From: Diphasiastrum complanatum
Taxonomy: Eukaryota; Streptophyta; Lycopodiopsida; Lycopodiales; Lycopodiaceae
DNA length: 64,000 nt
Reading direction: 5' to 3'
NCBI GenBank assembly: GCA_029204225.1
Contig: CM055103.1
Location: forward strand, 24,626,656-24,690,655
The notes beneath the pieces are model-generated. The model saw only the letters and a program-made list of their open reading frames with translations, ran no database searches and had not been told where the DNA came from. Shown here in pieces: positions 20,813 to 31,921 of the stretch. Within the stretch, counting starts at the first letter, position 1. The number at the start of each line of letters is the position of its first letter. Made by a program: the position numbers and the translations under genes.

Positions 20813-21659
20813 TTATCTAAGTCAGATCCTCTATCTGAGAGTTCGACGAAGATCATTTCCACCAATTTTTTCAAAAAAAAGTCTGATCAGAGAGTTTTTA
20901 TCAAATATAGCATTGTTGAACCTTCGCTAAGTCACCCTTCACCTAAGAAACCTTCAACAGTCCTATTTTTAGATTCTGATTTTCCGGATCAAGCCTCTGT
21001 CCAATTTTGGATCAAATCTGGTTCAATTTGATTTTGAATCTGAGAGTTCATCATTCTTAGAAGTCTCGATCGCTTGATCATAGATCTTTTTTCAAAAATA
21101 AAAAATTTGATTATTGTCAAGTGAAAGGAATTTTGCAGATCTAAGATAATTTCTGATTGAAAATCTAGATCCAATCTCATTGTCTGACTAATTTAATTCG
21201 AAGGAAAAGTGGCTACTCCTGGAGGTGCTCCTCAGGAGGCTTCAGGAGGTCAATCCAATCATTGTTAGGAGATCACCCCATTTGGATCTACCCAAATACA
21301 ATGGATTATTAGATCCAGTTAGATTTCTCCAAATCTATGCTGAATCTTGTGAAGTCCATGGTGAATTTTTTTCCCAAGATAAACTTAAGCTATTTCAAAT
21401 GGTTTTAACGGGTGCAGCACAAGATTGGTATTATAATCAAGAAGAAACTGAGCATACGAATTGGGAAACTATTCAACGAGCCCTTATTACACGGTTCAAA
21501 CCTCGGAAGTTTATGGAAGACCCTTTCCTACTTTTAAGTAAAATTAAAATGGGAAAGCCGGAAATGGTACGAGATTACATTGAATGGGTTAAAAGCCTCA
21601 GGTCTGAGTGCGAACTTGAGCTAATTAATGAAAATGCCATGATTATGTGGTTTTGTTAG
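20813..21659 (+). pseudogene. G1 gypsy-type gag
   Basis: An open stretch at 20813-21031 (LSKSDPLSESSTKIIS...) probably belongs to the gag N-terminus. The frame at 21225-21659 is a plant gypsy gag core: LDLPKYNGLLDPVRFLQIYAE, the hallmark AQDWYYNQEETEHTNWETIQ and ITRFKPRKF, followed by VRDYIEWVKSLRSE. This is the retrotransposon capsid family, not copia. G2 carries a relative (QDWFFKLSKEEKTTWEAVKAALITLFKP near 44200, minus strand). Frameshifts separate the pieces. Confidence 0.8.
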
Positions 21660-23142
21660 GTCTACCTAAAAGGATCAAACGTGAGCTGAAATGTCACAAT
21701 GAGTACGCAATTTTGCAAAATGCTATGGACGATGCAATTCGGGAGGAGGATAAAGATTCAGATGATGAGCCAAATATTGGTATGTTGTCTTATACAACAA
21801 GGTAGACCACTACGACATCCACCAATATTGCATCAACGAATGTCAATGCTACTGCAGAAATGATGCTCAATGAGTTCGAGAAACTGGGGAAGAACCAGTA
21901 GAAACAAATGGAAAAGTTGCAGTCGCAATCTGATGATAAGATCAAAACATTGGAAGATTTCCATGGACAAGCGAACAAGGAACCTGAGAAGTTTGCAAAG
22001 ACTTTTCCTACCAGAAAAAATGTCTGATGTTCCATTTATATGGGCAATCACACAGTTTATGAATGTCCTGGATTGAAAAAACATATAGAAACCAATATCT
22101 GCTATTTGTCTAATCAGCCTAATCATGAGACTGTTTTTTGTCAATTTAATCCTCCGATTATCCAGCAACGATATGCCCAGATGAGATATCAAGAGCCTCT
22201 TTATGGAGGGAATCTTATAACCAAATCTCATCTTGGATATCCAAAACGATTAGCCTTACTAGCCCCACCAACACAATCTGCTACTCCTGCTAATTTAATG
22301 GAACCAGAACCTTACAAAGGTACCGAGCAATGGAACTATAGTAATAATCATGAAGGTGGATCTTCATAACAGTATGTTATTTATGCTGTCGTGCAACAAC
22401 AAACATCTAGAAATTGGACCAGAGTTCCACTTGGATGCTTTGCATGTGGAGAAAATCACAGAGTTGCAGAATGTCCAAACAAAGACAAATTTGTACCATT
22501 CTGTCGTGATTGTGGCTATGGACATTGCTACAAGACGGCCCAGCAAGACCAAAGCCACCACCGGCTACAGCTCCTATCAATTTGATAACAATCAAGCAAT
22601 GACCAATAGCTCAGACTCAACCAAGTGTACCCTTGATGGTGGTTAACAGAGCACCGAAGCATAAAGAACCAGTAGCAGATCCAATACCTACCGATTCTAA
22701 ACCATTAAGTGATATACCAACAACATCTGGAGTCTATCCAAATCTCCATGTAGAAAAAAGAAGGTACCAGGATATGAGGCAGTGGATTAAACATTTGCAG
22801 GAAGAAGAGGAGCTTGAAGCCACTAAAGTTGCAACCAAAATCCATTCTTCAACTATGCAATCACCAAATAATCCACGAAACAATATGAATACCCGGTTGC
22901 ATCATCATGAAGAACCCTTTAAGATGACTGAACCAGAAATGCTGCAAACAAAACTCCCCATGAATATTTTTACGATTGATATTTTGTTGGGAGAGCTCTT
23001 GAAGTTGGTGCCGAAATCAAAAGAAGTATTAGTGCAAAAATTAGATCAAGCTGAACCAGAAGTCCATCAAGAATCTCTTTTTTGTGCTGGATTTGATAAT
23101 GAAGTACTCCATGTCGGAGCAGCTTGGGAAAGTGATCAATAA
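21660..23142 (+). pseudogene. G1 zinc-knuckle region and gag-protease spacer
   Basis: Ambers at 21803 and 21899 and an opal near 22024 (Trp in relatives: NVWCSVC) interrupt the frame. The first knuckle has lost a Cys (CSIYMGNHTVYEC; relative CSVCTQNHIANEC). 22391-22585 holds an intact CFACGENHRVAEC and a second Cys-rich finger FCRDCGYGHCYK. 22633-23142 encodes a spacer with YPNLHVEKRRYQDM, RLHHHEEPFKMTEPEML and VLHVGAAWESDQ, each matched in G2 (RLHHHEPPFHMVELEDL, VLHIGAAWKSEE). A protease D-T/S-G motif was not found. Confidence 0.7.
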
Positions 23143-23752
23143 AATATCATGTCGATATAGCATAAGCAATTAACTCGGACTATCAAACTAGTGGTTCAAA
23201 AAGAGGATGATGATTCATCAACGGATCATACTTGTGACCAATCAGTAAAAAATTAAAGAGTACATTATGACTCTCAAACCGATAATGCTATGTGGCTGCA
23301 TCTTCTTTTCCTTTTCTGAACCAAGATGAAAGCTACAACTATTACTAGTTTAGTGGCCAGGGTCCTCCTCTCCACTATAAAAAGGGACCAACTCGAGTTT
23401 CCTCCACATGTACATATCTTCATTTCAATAAAGCAGATTGGTTCTCTTGTGAAATGGATTTATGAATGACCTTGCTCTCTATCACTGTTCCTCCATCTCT
23501 CATGTTTTCTTTGGATTTATTAATTGTTGGATCTGAATGTTTTTGGGATTGTATGTTCTTATGCTTTTTATGAGAGATAAAGGGAGAGGGAGAAGAGTAG
23601 GCTATTATCATTCAGAAAGTAGTGTTAATGGTTGTAGTGTTAACTGGTAGTGTTAATGGATGTTAGTGTTAGATGTAGATCTAATTCCATTCATGCTGAA
23701 TTCTAAGATATGCTATCGCTCTCATGGGAACGACCCTACGCGTGACAACTAA
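23143..23752 (+). promoter_or_regulatory. Promoter-like stretch between G1 gag and the long extra frame
   Basis: Contains ACTATAAAAAGGGACC (TATA-like, 23374-23389), a downstream AATAAA (23427-23432), and at about 23618-23675 four imperfect copies of TAGTGTTAAYGG. This could be an embedded LTR remnant or an internal promoter for the downstream frame; paired ends were not found. Confidence 0.35.
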
Positions 23753-26223
23753 CTTCATCTCCTTGATGCTAGTTTCAACTTCCTATACCAAGGTACCACG
23801 TACAAGGTCAAGATTAACGCCGACTCAATGATCACCATTGGCATTATGTCCGGTGATCGTCAATCCATCTCCCATCACCACGCCAAAGCTCTAATCAAAC
23901 CATTCGTCACCCAAACCACACCAGAAATTTCCATCCAGACTGACAATGGTTACCTGATAGAAGCAATGGAACCCGTCATTCAGGCAGTTGCAAAATTTGT
24001 TGAATAACTTTTTGGTTATTTCAACATTTCGCAAGGACAGAATCCAATCTACGCTGTTGAGTCAGATAGTGGAATCCTTTCTAGAATTTCCTGACCCCTC
24101 TATTGTGCCATACAACTGGCATAGCTTCCTTATTCGAGAACTAACAAACTCCATCAAACCCAACAACTGTGAGCGAATCGCAGCAGGCCCCCTATTGTGT
24201 AACTTTGCCTACGCACTTCTCAAGGTGAAAGTGCGCAGTTTTCAATGCTCATCCCTCCTATCTACCCTTATGCCACATACTAACCTTTATCCACCATCTC
24301 AAGCATCTACCTCATCCCAACCTGCAGTCATTAACACAACGGCCAGCAAACGAATGTGTGGCGCTGCCTCTACATCCACATCTCCACCTATTACCTGACG
24401 ACATGTCTCCATTGCTGCACTAACTACTCCATCAACCACCGCCACTTCGTCTTCCCTGCAACCTCCCACTCCAATTTCTGTTGTTGCTACCTCTCTTCCT
24501 ATTCCATCCACTTCTGTTTCTGTCTCCATCCTCGTTTCCTCTGTTGATACCCCTCCTACTTCTCTTCCAGTGTCCGCTGCTCCATCCATCACCATCGCAT
24601 TCTCCATTGCTCTTGCCACCACCGTTGCTCCTCTCACATTCAACCCTTCTGATTTGCAACTGTCCCCCGACACTATGGCATGGATGCAAGCTATCAATTT
24701 TTCACCCCCACGCCAGACACTTTCCGCTCCATCCTCACATTCTTCCATACTCCACACCACCCTTCAGTTCCCCACTGTTCCTCCCATCCTCTCGTTCGAA
24801 CAAACCATCCTCGCCCTTGTTTCCACAGTTGTTTCTCACACCCCACCCACTTTGCCAAAGGTTGCCAAGGGCAGCCAACCGCTGCCTGATGACACATTTG
24901 TATAAACAATTTTTGTAGCATCACCAGATCGGACTGACCCTACCGCCCCAAATGGCATCAGGATAAATGAAAACCTGATCAAGGACAATGATGACGGAAT
25001 TTTACAAGTCGTCGGGGCCGATACAACACAAGCCCCTATCAGTGCCAGTGTACCAACTACTCCCATGGATCTAACGACGACGTACCAAACCCTAGGAAAA
25101 TACATCCTGGATGCGGTAGCAGCCAAAGCAATTCTGAAAAACAAGGTACTACAGTTGGCAACAAATAATACACAGCTGCAGGCAGACCTCACCAAGCTGC
25201 AGCAATTTGATTCTAGCTCAACAACATGAACAAGCAGGTCACCAGGAGATTGCCAAGTTTCAGCAGAAGGAGGAGGGCCTAAACAAATATATTCAAAGCC
25301 TCTCCAAAGCGCTGACGGAGGCCTCCACAAAGGTGCGGGAGCTTCAAACTGAAGCATCCCAACGGCTTGCCCCCATCCAGACGCAACTTACACTTTTGGA
25401 AGCAGAGAACACGCGTTTGGGGATGGAGGTTAAAGCCTTACAAGATGAGAAACTCGTCTGGTTAGCTCAATCTGCATCGGACACAAGACCGCTTTTCCAA
25501 TTAGAGATGAATCTTCTACGGCGTCAGGTGCAGATTTATAGCCAAACCCTGAACAGCTACCAGGCGGAGTTCAATAAGTATTGAACAAGCACAACGCAAG
25601 AGCTCGCCTAGGCCAAGCAAGCCCTCAAGGCATGCCAAAAATACATGGAAACGAAGGCCCAGCCCTCCCTTGTGGTAATTCCACCGCCACCTAATTTTGA
25701 CGCTGCATAGGCTAGTACCAGCCAAGACCAGAGCCAGCAGGCAGCAGGGGGATTTCAACCAGATCAAGGGTTCGAAGGCCAGGACCAAGAGTAGACAGAT
25801 GCGGCCGCTGAGATGCGTGACCAAAGCCAAGGCGCAACCACCAGCTATGGCTCAGCAACATCATCCAAAGGGTCACGAACGATATCTGCCAAGTATCCAA
25901 ATATCCCCACGAGTCATCAAGAGGCGACTGACAGTTATCGTTCTCAGCTCAGACCATCAAGGGAAAAGAACCGCAAGCCTTACCCGCCCTCCAACCACAG
26001 CCAGAGTGGCGACAGCAGTTATTTGAGAGAGACCATGTGGCCATCAGGGCTTACGCGACGAGTCCACAACAGTTACGGGTGAACGCGCATTTTTTGCCAT
26101 GTCCAAGAAGATCCAAATGAGCGGAATGTGACACTCCTCTAGACCAAATCACACTCAACAATTTCAACTGGACAATCATCAAATCCAAATATGGGTGGAC
26201 AACCGATGTAGACGCCATAAGGG
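23753..26223 (+). pseudogene. G1 long unrecognised frame, part 1: globular head, S/T/P linker, coiled coil
   Basis: Reconstructed across frameshifts (near 24075 and 25200) and stops (24397, 24903, 25582, 25611, 25708, 25794). The head contains NADSMITIGIMSGDRQS and EFPDPSIVPYNWHSFLIRELTNS. A Ser/Thr/Pro-rich linker spans about 24280-24900. A heptad-rich coiled coil follows (KVLQLATNNTQLQADLTKLQ, ..LQTEASQRLAPIQTQLTLLE, ALQDEKLVWL). The tail is Gln/Ser-rich and ends NFNWTIIKSKYGWTTDVDAI at the C5 insertion. No signal peptide, transmembrane segment or known enzyme motif was recognised. Position before the 3' LTR recalls the extra frames of Athila/Tat-type elements, but I cannot assign the family. 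Confidence 0.5.
26219..26223 (+). other. Target-site duplication of C5 (left)
   Basis: AAGGG, repeated at 31115-31119. Confidence 0.9.
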
Positions 26224-26494
26224 TGTGAAAGATTCAACTAGTTTTATCACATTTTGCAATATTTCCATATTTGGCATATTGAGGCCAAACCTTGTTTTAG
26301 ACTTAGAGGTTGACTTTTCAAAGTTCATTAGTCTAAATTTCATTTGAATAAACACTTTTTGAAAGTGTGGGAAAGATAGAATGCGAGTTTGAGTAGATTC
26401 AATTTAAATAAATTGGGTACATTGAATCTAGACCCAAAATTGGTAGGGTTAGCATTTTGGTGGGAAAGCCAAGTGGCCAAATAGGGTTTGGACC
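26224..26494 (+). repeat. C5 5' LTR, truncated
   Basis: TGTGAAAGATTC... matches 30465-30735 and stops at GGACCTGCTA, where the intact LTR continues TAAAAGG. It is joined to gag at CAACAAGATAAATTG. Confidence 0.9.
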
Positions 26495-27249
26495 TGCTAC
26501 AACAAGATAAATTGAGGTATGACAAGAGGGCCAAGAAGGCTCTACACATGATAAAGATGAATGTTACCAATGAACTTCTCAAGGAAGTTGGTAAGTGCAC
26601 ATCATCTTTGGAAGCTTGGAATTCATTGAAGAAGCTTTATGAATCCAAGTCTACTTCCAGAGTGTTGACTCTAAGAAGGCAAATCTTTTCTTGTTTGCAA
26701 AAGAGTGAAGAAATTCCAAGTACTTTTGTTTTGAGAATGAAAGCATTGAATGATGAGTTAGCTTGCATAGATGAAAGCATTAAGGAAGGAGAGCTTATTC
26801 AAGTGATTCTTATTGGCTTGTTGGATGCTCATGCCAACATTGTTCAAAGTATTGCTATTCAAAAGTCTTTGCCAAGTTTGATGGATCTTCAAGAGATCTT
26901 GATCAATGAGCAATATAGGCTTCAAGCAAGAGGTGGACCTACATCGACACTTCAAGAGGATGCTATGTTCACAAAGGGCAAATTCAAGGGCAAAACCAAA
27001 AGCAAGTGGTCTAAAGGGAAAGATCATGTGGATGCTTCTTCAAGTGGCAAAAAGAAGGATAGATCAAAGCTCAAGTGCTTCTATTGTAGCATCAAAGGAC
27101 ACTTTGCAAGTGAGTGCTACAAGAAGAAGAGAGATCAAGGAGACAAGCAAGGTAATCTTACTCTTGATGAGGATGGTTTGGATGTGCAAGATGCAAATGA
27201 TGATGCTTTTGTGATGTCTTCATGTATGCTTGCTAATGATGATATCTAG
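26495..27249 (+). pseudogene. C5 gag, N-terminally truncated
   Basis: Begins at LRYDKRAKKALHMIKMN, so the first 65 or so codons are missing. Continues with SLKKLYESKSTSRVLTLRRQ, the Lys-rich linker and knuckle CFYCSIKGHFASEC. A one-base deletion near 27240 (GATGATATCTAG against GATGGATATCTAG in C6) shifts the frame just before the protease. No upstream promoter remains intact because the join removed the TATA region. Confidence 0.85.
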
Positions 27250-28837
27250 ATCCTTGGTGGATTGATAGTGGAGCAAGATCACACATGACCTTTCACAAAG
27301 AGTACTTCACTTCTTTGTTGGCATATGGAGATGAGAAGAGGGTGATCTACATGGCCAATGATGGTGAGTGTGCAATCAAAGTGATTGGCACAATTCCTAT
27401 TTCTCTCTCTACAAATAGGAATGTTCATTTGGAGGATGTCTTGTCTATTCCATCTATTACCAAGAATTTGCTTATTGTGAGTCAAATGCTAAGTAAGGGC
27501 CTCAAGGTGGAGCTTGATGGAAATGCTTGTTTGATCAAAAGGAAGGATGTCTTGATTGGAAAAGGTAAAAGGCAAGGGAAGTTGTTCAAACTTGATGCTT
27601 GTGTTATTGCTAACCAGTTTAGATGTGTTGCAAGGGAGCAAATTTCTATTCAAGAGGTTTGGCACAAAAGGATGGGACACCTCAACTTCAAGTCATTGGA
27701 GGTAATGGCAAGGAAGAAGGTTGTGATTGGTCTTCCAAGTTCCTTAAGTAATGACAAGCATGTTTGTGAGTCTTGTGCTTTGTCTAAGTCAAATAGACTA
27801 CCTTATACTAGATCTATTTCTAGATCTACAAAGCCTTTTCAACTTGTACATTCGGATATTCATGGATTTACTACAATTAGCAATAGTGGAGCTAAGATGT
27901 ATGTAACATTCATTGATGATTTTAGTAGATTTTGTTGGATCTGTCTACTAAAGAGCAAGGATGAAGTGTATGATGTCCTTTTCAAGTTCAAGAATGCAAG
28001 TGAGAACCAATTTTTCACAAAGATCAAGTGCTTGAGAGGTGACAATGGTGGTGAGTACATATCTAACAAGTTCAAGGCCTTTTGTGATGAGCATGGGATC
28101 AAGAGGGAGTATACAACATCAAGGACCCCACAACAAAATGGAGTGGCTAAAAGGAAGAATAGAACTTTATGTGAAAGTGCTAAAGCTATGAGGTTAAGTG
28201 CTAATCTTGACAAACCATTTTGGGATCAAGCTTTGTTGTGTGCCAATTTCTTGTGCAATAGGTGGCCAAGTGCTATTTTGGATGGAAGGACACCTTTTGA
28301 GATGCTATTCAAGAGGAGGCCGAGTGTCAACTTTCTAAGAACCTTTGGATGCACATGCTATGTCAACATTACTCTTGATGATAGGACCAAGGAGGATCCA
28401 TCTTCAAGAAGAGGTATTTTTGTTGGATATAGTGAGGTGAGTAAAGCCTACAAGGTTTACATTCCTTCTACTAACAAAGTGATTGTTGGTAGAGATGTCA
28501 TTTTTGATGAGGAAAACATTCCAAAGGTGTCTTCAAGCATGATTGATGGTAAAGTAGATGGATCTAACATTCTTGATGTTGATGAGAAGGATCCTACTTT
28601 GGATGGTGGTGATGATGGACCTTCATCAAGTCAAAAGCCAAGGAGAATGTCAAGAGAAAGACAAGTACCTTCAAGGCTCACATATGATCAAAAGGATAAG
28701 CAAGTAGTTTCTATAAATTATGTTGCTTTCCTAACCTCTTTGGATGAGCCTACAAGTGTAGATCAAGCAAGGAAAGAAGAGGAGTGGATCCAACCAATGG
28801 ATCTTGAGTATCGATCTCTTATGAAGAGTGGAACATC
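27250..28837 (+). CDS. C5 protease and integrase (opens the 870-codon frame)
   Basis: The frame to 29897 starts with the protease part (WWIDSGARSHMT; Ala-Arg for the usual Ala-Ser), IKVIGTIPISL, then pre-integrase VWHKRMGHLNFKSL, LVHSDIHGF, FIDDFSRFCWI, RGDNGGEY and TPQQNGVAKRKNR. The last is a Glu-to-Lys change at the position of the catalytic Glu (C6 reads VAERKNR), which should inactivate integrase. The C-terminal RTFGCTCYVNI and RRGIFVGYSEVSKAY follow, then MDLEYRSLMKSGT, where the canonical RT begins and similarity stops. Confidence 0.88.
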
Positions 28838-29878
28838 TTTTGGAGGATCTTCTTGTGTACATGGAGCTATGCAAGTAGATGGATGTTATCTTGCTGTAAA
28901 ATCAAGTAATGGATCTGGAAAACAAAGTTTGTTCAATGACTTTGATGATCAAGCTGAAGATCAAGAAGTTGATCTCGAAGCACTTCAACTAGTCAAAAGG
29001 GAAGGTGGCAACTTGGAGCTAGTCAAGAGCATCAAAGGAGAGGTAATTGGCAAAGGTGTTATGGATCTATTTTTGCAACATATTGAAGACTCAAGTAAGG
29101 TCAAAGGAGCAGCAAGGAAGTGTTGTTCAAGTTTACTTTACTTGTTCTATCTCATGTTTGAGCAAATTCATGTGGATGTGTGCAAATTGTCAAGATTTGG
29201 TAAAACTAGCTATATTGGTGAGCATTGTTTTGATGTTGGATTTTTACTAGCATTCTCGGCTGATTTTGCTGATGGAAATGAAGCTATTGGAGGTTCATTA
29301 TGTCACTCATCCATGGCTAAGTTCTCAAGTGTTGAGCTACTTGGTGCCAATACTTGGAGATTGTCAATTTTTGGTGAATTCATGGTCATTTTCTTGTGTC
29401 AAGTAGATCTTGACGATGGACTAGTGAAAACTACTTGGTTTATGGAATCATGTGGAGCTGGATTTGCATCATTAATGTACTCACCTATTTATGGATTTCC
29501 AAGGTTTGATGGTTTCTTGTGGCAAGATGAAGATGGAGGCTCATTCATGGAGTATCATGGTGGATACAAGTCAACAAAGGACAAAGGAGGAGGAGACATG
29601 CAAGCAAAAGTTGATCACTATATTTTTCCAGAGAGTTTAGAGCTAGAAGAATGGTGGAATCATTTCATTTACGTTCTATTTGAGTCTTCATGTTCTAGTC
29701 ACATTTTTACATGTAAAATTGATGTAAGAAATAGTGAAGCATCCCAAGTGGACACTATTCTCTATATGAATTATGGCTGTTTCTATTTTGAGCATTACAT
29801 GATCATTGAAAGGAGATCTATTCTTAGGAAGAAGATCATTCTTATGATGGATCAAAGTTCTAATGGCAAAAACTATGC
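28838..29878 (+). CDS. C5 replacement module in RT position, unknown product, open in frame
   Basis: About 345 codons continue the integrase frame without a stop but share no RT motif: no SNAFLNG, no YVDD. Instead they carry ELVKSIKGEVIGKG, SVELLGANTW, DLDDGLVKTTWFMESCGAGF, GGSFMEYHGG and the box C-K-I-D-V-R-N-S-E-A-S-Q-V-D-T (29712-29756). Related sequence, partly in another order, is found in C1 (541-2680). Left and right joins are sharp: at GGAACAT in the RT start and at GAGGAGCATTGGAAGC before RNase H. The right join puts RNase H out of frame. No known domain is recognised. Confidence 0.6.
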
Positions 29879-30469
29879 TAGGAGCATTGGAAGCTAGGAA
29901 AGCGAGTTTTGAGGTACATCATTGGAACTCGAGATTTTGGCATAGTGTATGAGGGATCATCACCTAATCTTTTTGGATTTTCAGATTCGGACTATGCTGG
30001 AGATGTAATGGATAGGAAATCCATTAGTGCTTATTTTATTTTCATAGGTGATGGAGCTATATCATGGATGTCAAAGAAACAAGCCACTATCTCATTGTCA
30101 TCTAGTGAGGCCGAGTACAAAGCTCTTACACATTGCACAAAGGAGATGGTATGGATCAAAAGGATGATCAAGGATCTTCACTTGCTGGATTTTTCAGAGA
30201 GCCCAATCATCTTTTATGACAATCAATCAGCCCAAAGATTGGCATCCAATCCTATCTTTCATGCTAGGAGCAAGCATATTGAGATACAATATCATTTTGT
30301 GAGGGAGCGAGTCATTGCAAAGGAGGTGGAGATTCAACATGTGTTTTCAAGGGAATGTGTAGCTGATATCTTCACCAAAGCATTGGGAAAAGACTTGTTC
30401 ATGAAGCATAGGACCTCACTTGGAGTATTATCAAAGTCTATGCTAAAACTAGTTGAAGAGGGAGTGTGA
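29879..30469 (+). pseudogene. C5 RNase H
   Basis: Read from LRYIIGTRDFGIVYEGSS, with SDSDYAGDVMDRKS, SSSEAEYKAL, FYDNQSAQRLASNPIFHARSK and ADIFTKALGKDLF to LVEEGV. Acidic residues D, E, D of the RNase H fold are present. It is out of frame with the upstream module, so it would not be made as a fusion without frameshifting. The stop TGA lies in the LTR start (TGTGA). Confidence 0.88.
30452..30464 (+). other. C5 polypurine tract
   Basis: GTTGAAGAGGGAG before TGTGAAAG; overlaps the last pol codons. Confidence 0.8.
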
Positions 30470-31114
30470 AAGATTCAACTAGTTTCATCACATTTTGCAA
30501 TATTTCCATATTTGGCATATTGAGGCCAAAACTTGTTTTAGACTTAGAGGTTGACTTTTCAAAGTTCATTAGTCTAAATTTCATTTGAATAAACACTTTT
30601 TGAAAGTGTGGGAAAGATAGAATGCGAGTTTGAGTAGATTCAATTTGAATAAGTTGGATACATTGAATCTAGACCCAAAATTGGTAGGGTTAGCATTTTG
30701 GTGGGAAAGCCAAGTGGCCAAATAGGGTTTGGACCTGTTATAAAAGTATGTAACTCATGGAGAGAGTCATCTTCTCTCTTCTCTATCTCATTTCATGCTT
30801 ATACATGGTTCTCTTGGGTTCTACTATCCATTGGTGCACTATCTTGGTGATTGCTTGCAATTCTATGTGTAGAATGATCTGTATTTGTTAATTTTGGATC
30901 CACACGTGTGAAATACAGTAGCTTGCTGATTTTGTACGGACAGCAACAGTACATAATCATTTCATTCAAGTTTGATCAAGTTCTATTAGTGTTTGCATCT
31001 CAAATTGTGTGTAGATGCTGATTTTTCTACATTGGTGAAATTGGTAGTGTATTTCTCTTTCTAACCAAAGATCATTCAAGTAGATTGGATCTTAAGGATC
31101 TAAAATCTCTCACA
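30465..31114 (+). repeat. C5 3' LTR
   Basis: 650 bp, TGTGAAAGATTC...AATCTCTCACA. Holds TATAAAAG near 30740 and CACACGTGTGAA at 30901-30912. Confidence 0.92.
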
Positions 31115-31556
31115 AAGGGCTCTCTCCACATTCGCCAGCCACTACATCAATTGCCCCGATCCCGCAGTCCGCATGGCAGCCACTTACGCCCGGGACTTGG
31201 AATATTTAATGGGCATTGAAACAAAATGGGATGATTTCCTTCCCTCCATATTCTTTGATCCAAATAAGGTGCTTGCTTTCGACAACATTGAAGACCAGCT
31301 GCCAGTCGCTCGCATATATTACCGAGTTGTATTCTTTGGTGATCCCTAGACGAAACGATTCCAAGCATGGGTGGATCATGAATGGTTGACAGAAGTTCAC
31401 AAGTCCTTCCACACGCCAAAGGACTAGAAGAAACTAGACCGTCTCAACTTCATGGAAGACGTTACGGGATATCTCATCCACCAGAGGCGGTCCAAGAGAA
31501 CGCTCTACTAAACTCACAGAGTGCCGAGGGACCGACACTACTTTAGGTCGTGGGTC
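31115..31556 (+). pseudogene. G1 long unrecognised frame, part 2
   Basis: Continues the frame of 26223 after removal of C5. It reads STFASHYINCPDPAVRMAA, YARDLEYLMGIETKWDDFLP, FFDPNKVLAFDNIEDQLPVA and RIYYRVVFFGDP, and reaches a stop near 31511. Two ambers (31348, 31425) stand where Gln codons fit. It looks like a compact folded C-terminal domain rich in aromatic and acidic residues. No family was recognised. It lies just before the gypsy LTR at 31557, which links it to that element. Confidence 0.55.
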
Positions 31557-31752
31557 CTGTTGGGGGTATTCCCAAAAAAGTGTAAATAGATAAAATCCTC
31601 CAATAAAATGTGTTGCGAGGGCATGACATCCTGCGTGTATAAGCCCATGACCCAATGAGCACGCAATTGAAGCTGTAAATAGAATAAACTTGACTTGGGC
31701 CTTGTAATTAAAATAAAACTAGAGGCCCAATGTCATTTTTAAACTTAGAGGT
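31557..31752 (+). repeat. G1 gypsy 3' LTR (partial)
   Basis: Starts TGTTGGGGGTATTCCC and contains GTGTTGCGAGGG, CCTGCGTGTATAAGCCCATG and GACTTGGGCCTT, all present in reverse orientation at 44265-44447. Cut at CTTAGAGG and fused to a copia LTR. Confidence 0.75.
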
Positions 31753-31909
31753 CATTTCATTCAAGTTTGATCAAGTTCTATTAGTGTTTGCATCTCAAAT
31801 TGTGTGTAGATGCTGATTTTTCTACATTGGTGAAATTGGTAGTGTATTTCTCTTTCTAACCAAAGATCATTCAAGTACATTGGATCTTAAGGATCTGAAA
31901 TCTTTCACA
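31753..31909 (+). repeat. C6 5' LTR remnant (U5 end)
   Basis: TCATTTCATTCAAG...TCTTTCACA, matching the last 157 bp of 39203-39854. Confidence 0.88.
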
Positions 31910-31921
31910 TGGTATCAGAGC
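31910..31921 (+). other. C6 primer-binding site
   Basis: TGGTATCAGAGC directly after the LTR. Confidence 0.92.

Larger units (their letters stand above)
26224..31114 (+). mobile_element. C5: copia element with its RT replaced by a foreign module
   Basis: Bounded by LTR ends and the perfect 5-bp duplication AAGGG. The 5' LTR is cut at its TATA region and joined straight to gag, so U5, PBS, leader and gag head are deleted. Protease-integrase and RNase H are close copies of C6, but the RT (28838-29878) is replaced by sequence related to C1. Removal of C5 restores an open G1 frame (D-A-I-R-A-L-S). Confidence 0.92.
20805..31752 (+). mobile_element. G1: Ty3/gypsy-like element lacking pol, with a long extra frame, split by C5
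   Basis: In order: coding-like stretch 20813-21031, gag (21225-21659), zinc-knuckle region (22040-22585), a gag-protease spacer (22633-23142), a promoter-like stretch, an unrecognised long frame (23753-26223 and 31115-31511) and a 3' LTR beginning TGTTGGGGGTATTCCC at 31557. No RT, RNase H or integrase is present. The base composition of 23.7-26.1 kb is visibly richer in G and C than its surroundings. The left end is truncated against C3; the LTR is truncated at 31752 against C6. Confidence 0.65.

Noticed and set aside
24481-24918. Ser/Thr/Pro-rich frames as a mucin- or extensin-like host gene
   Set aside because: No signal peptide or Ser-Pro4 repeats; one frame continues into the coiled coil and the whole belongs to the G1 long frame.
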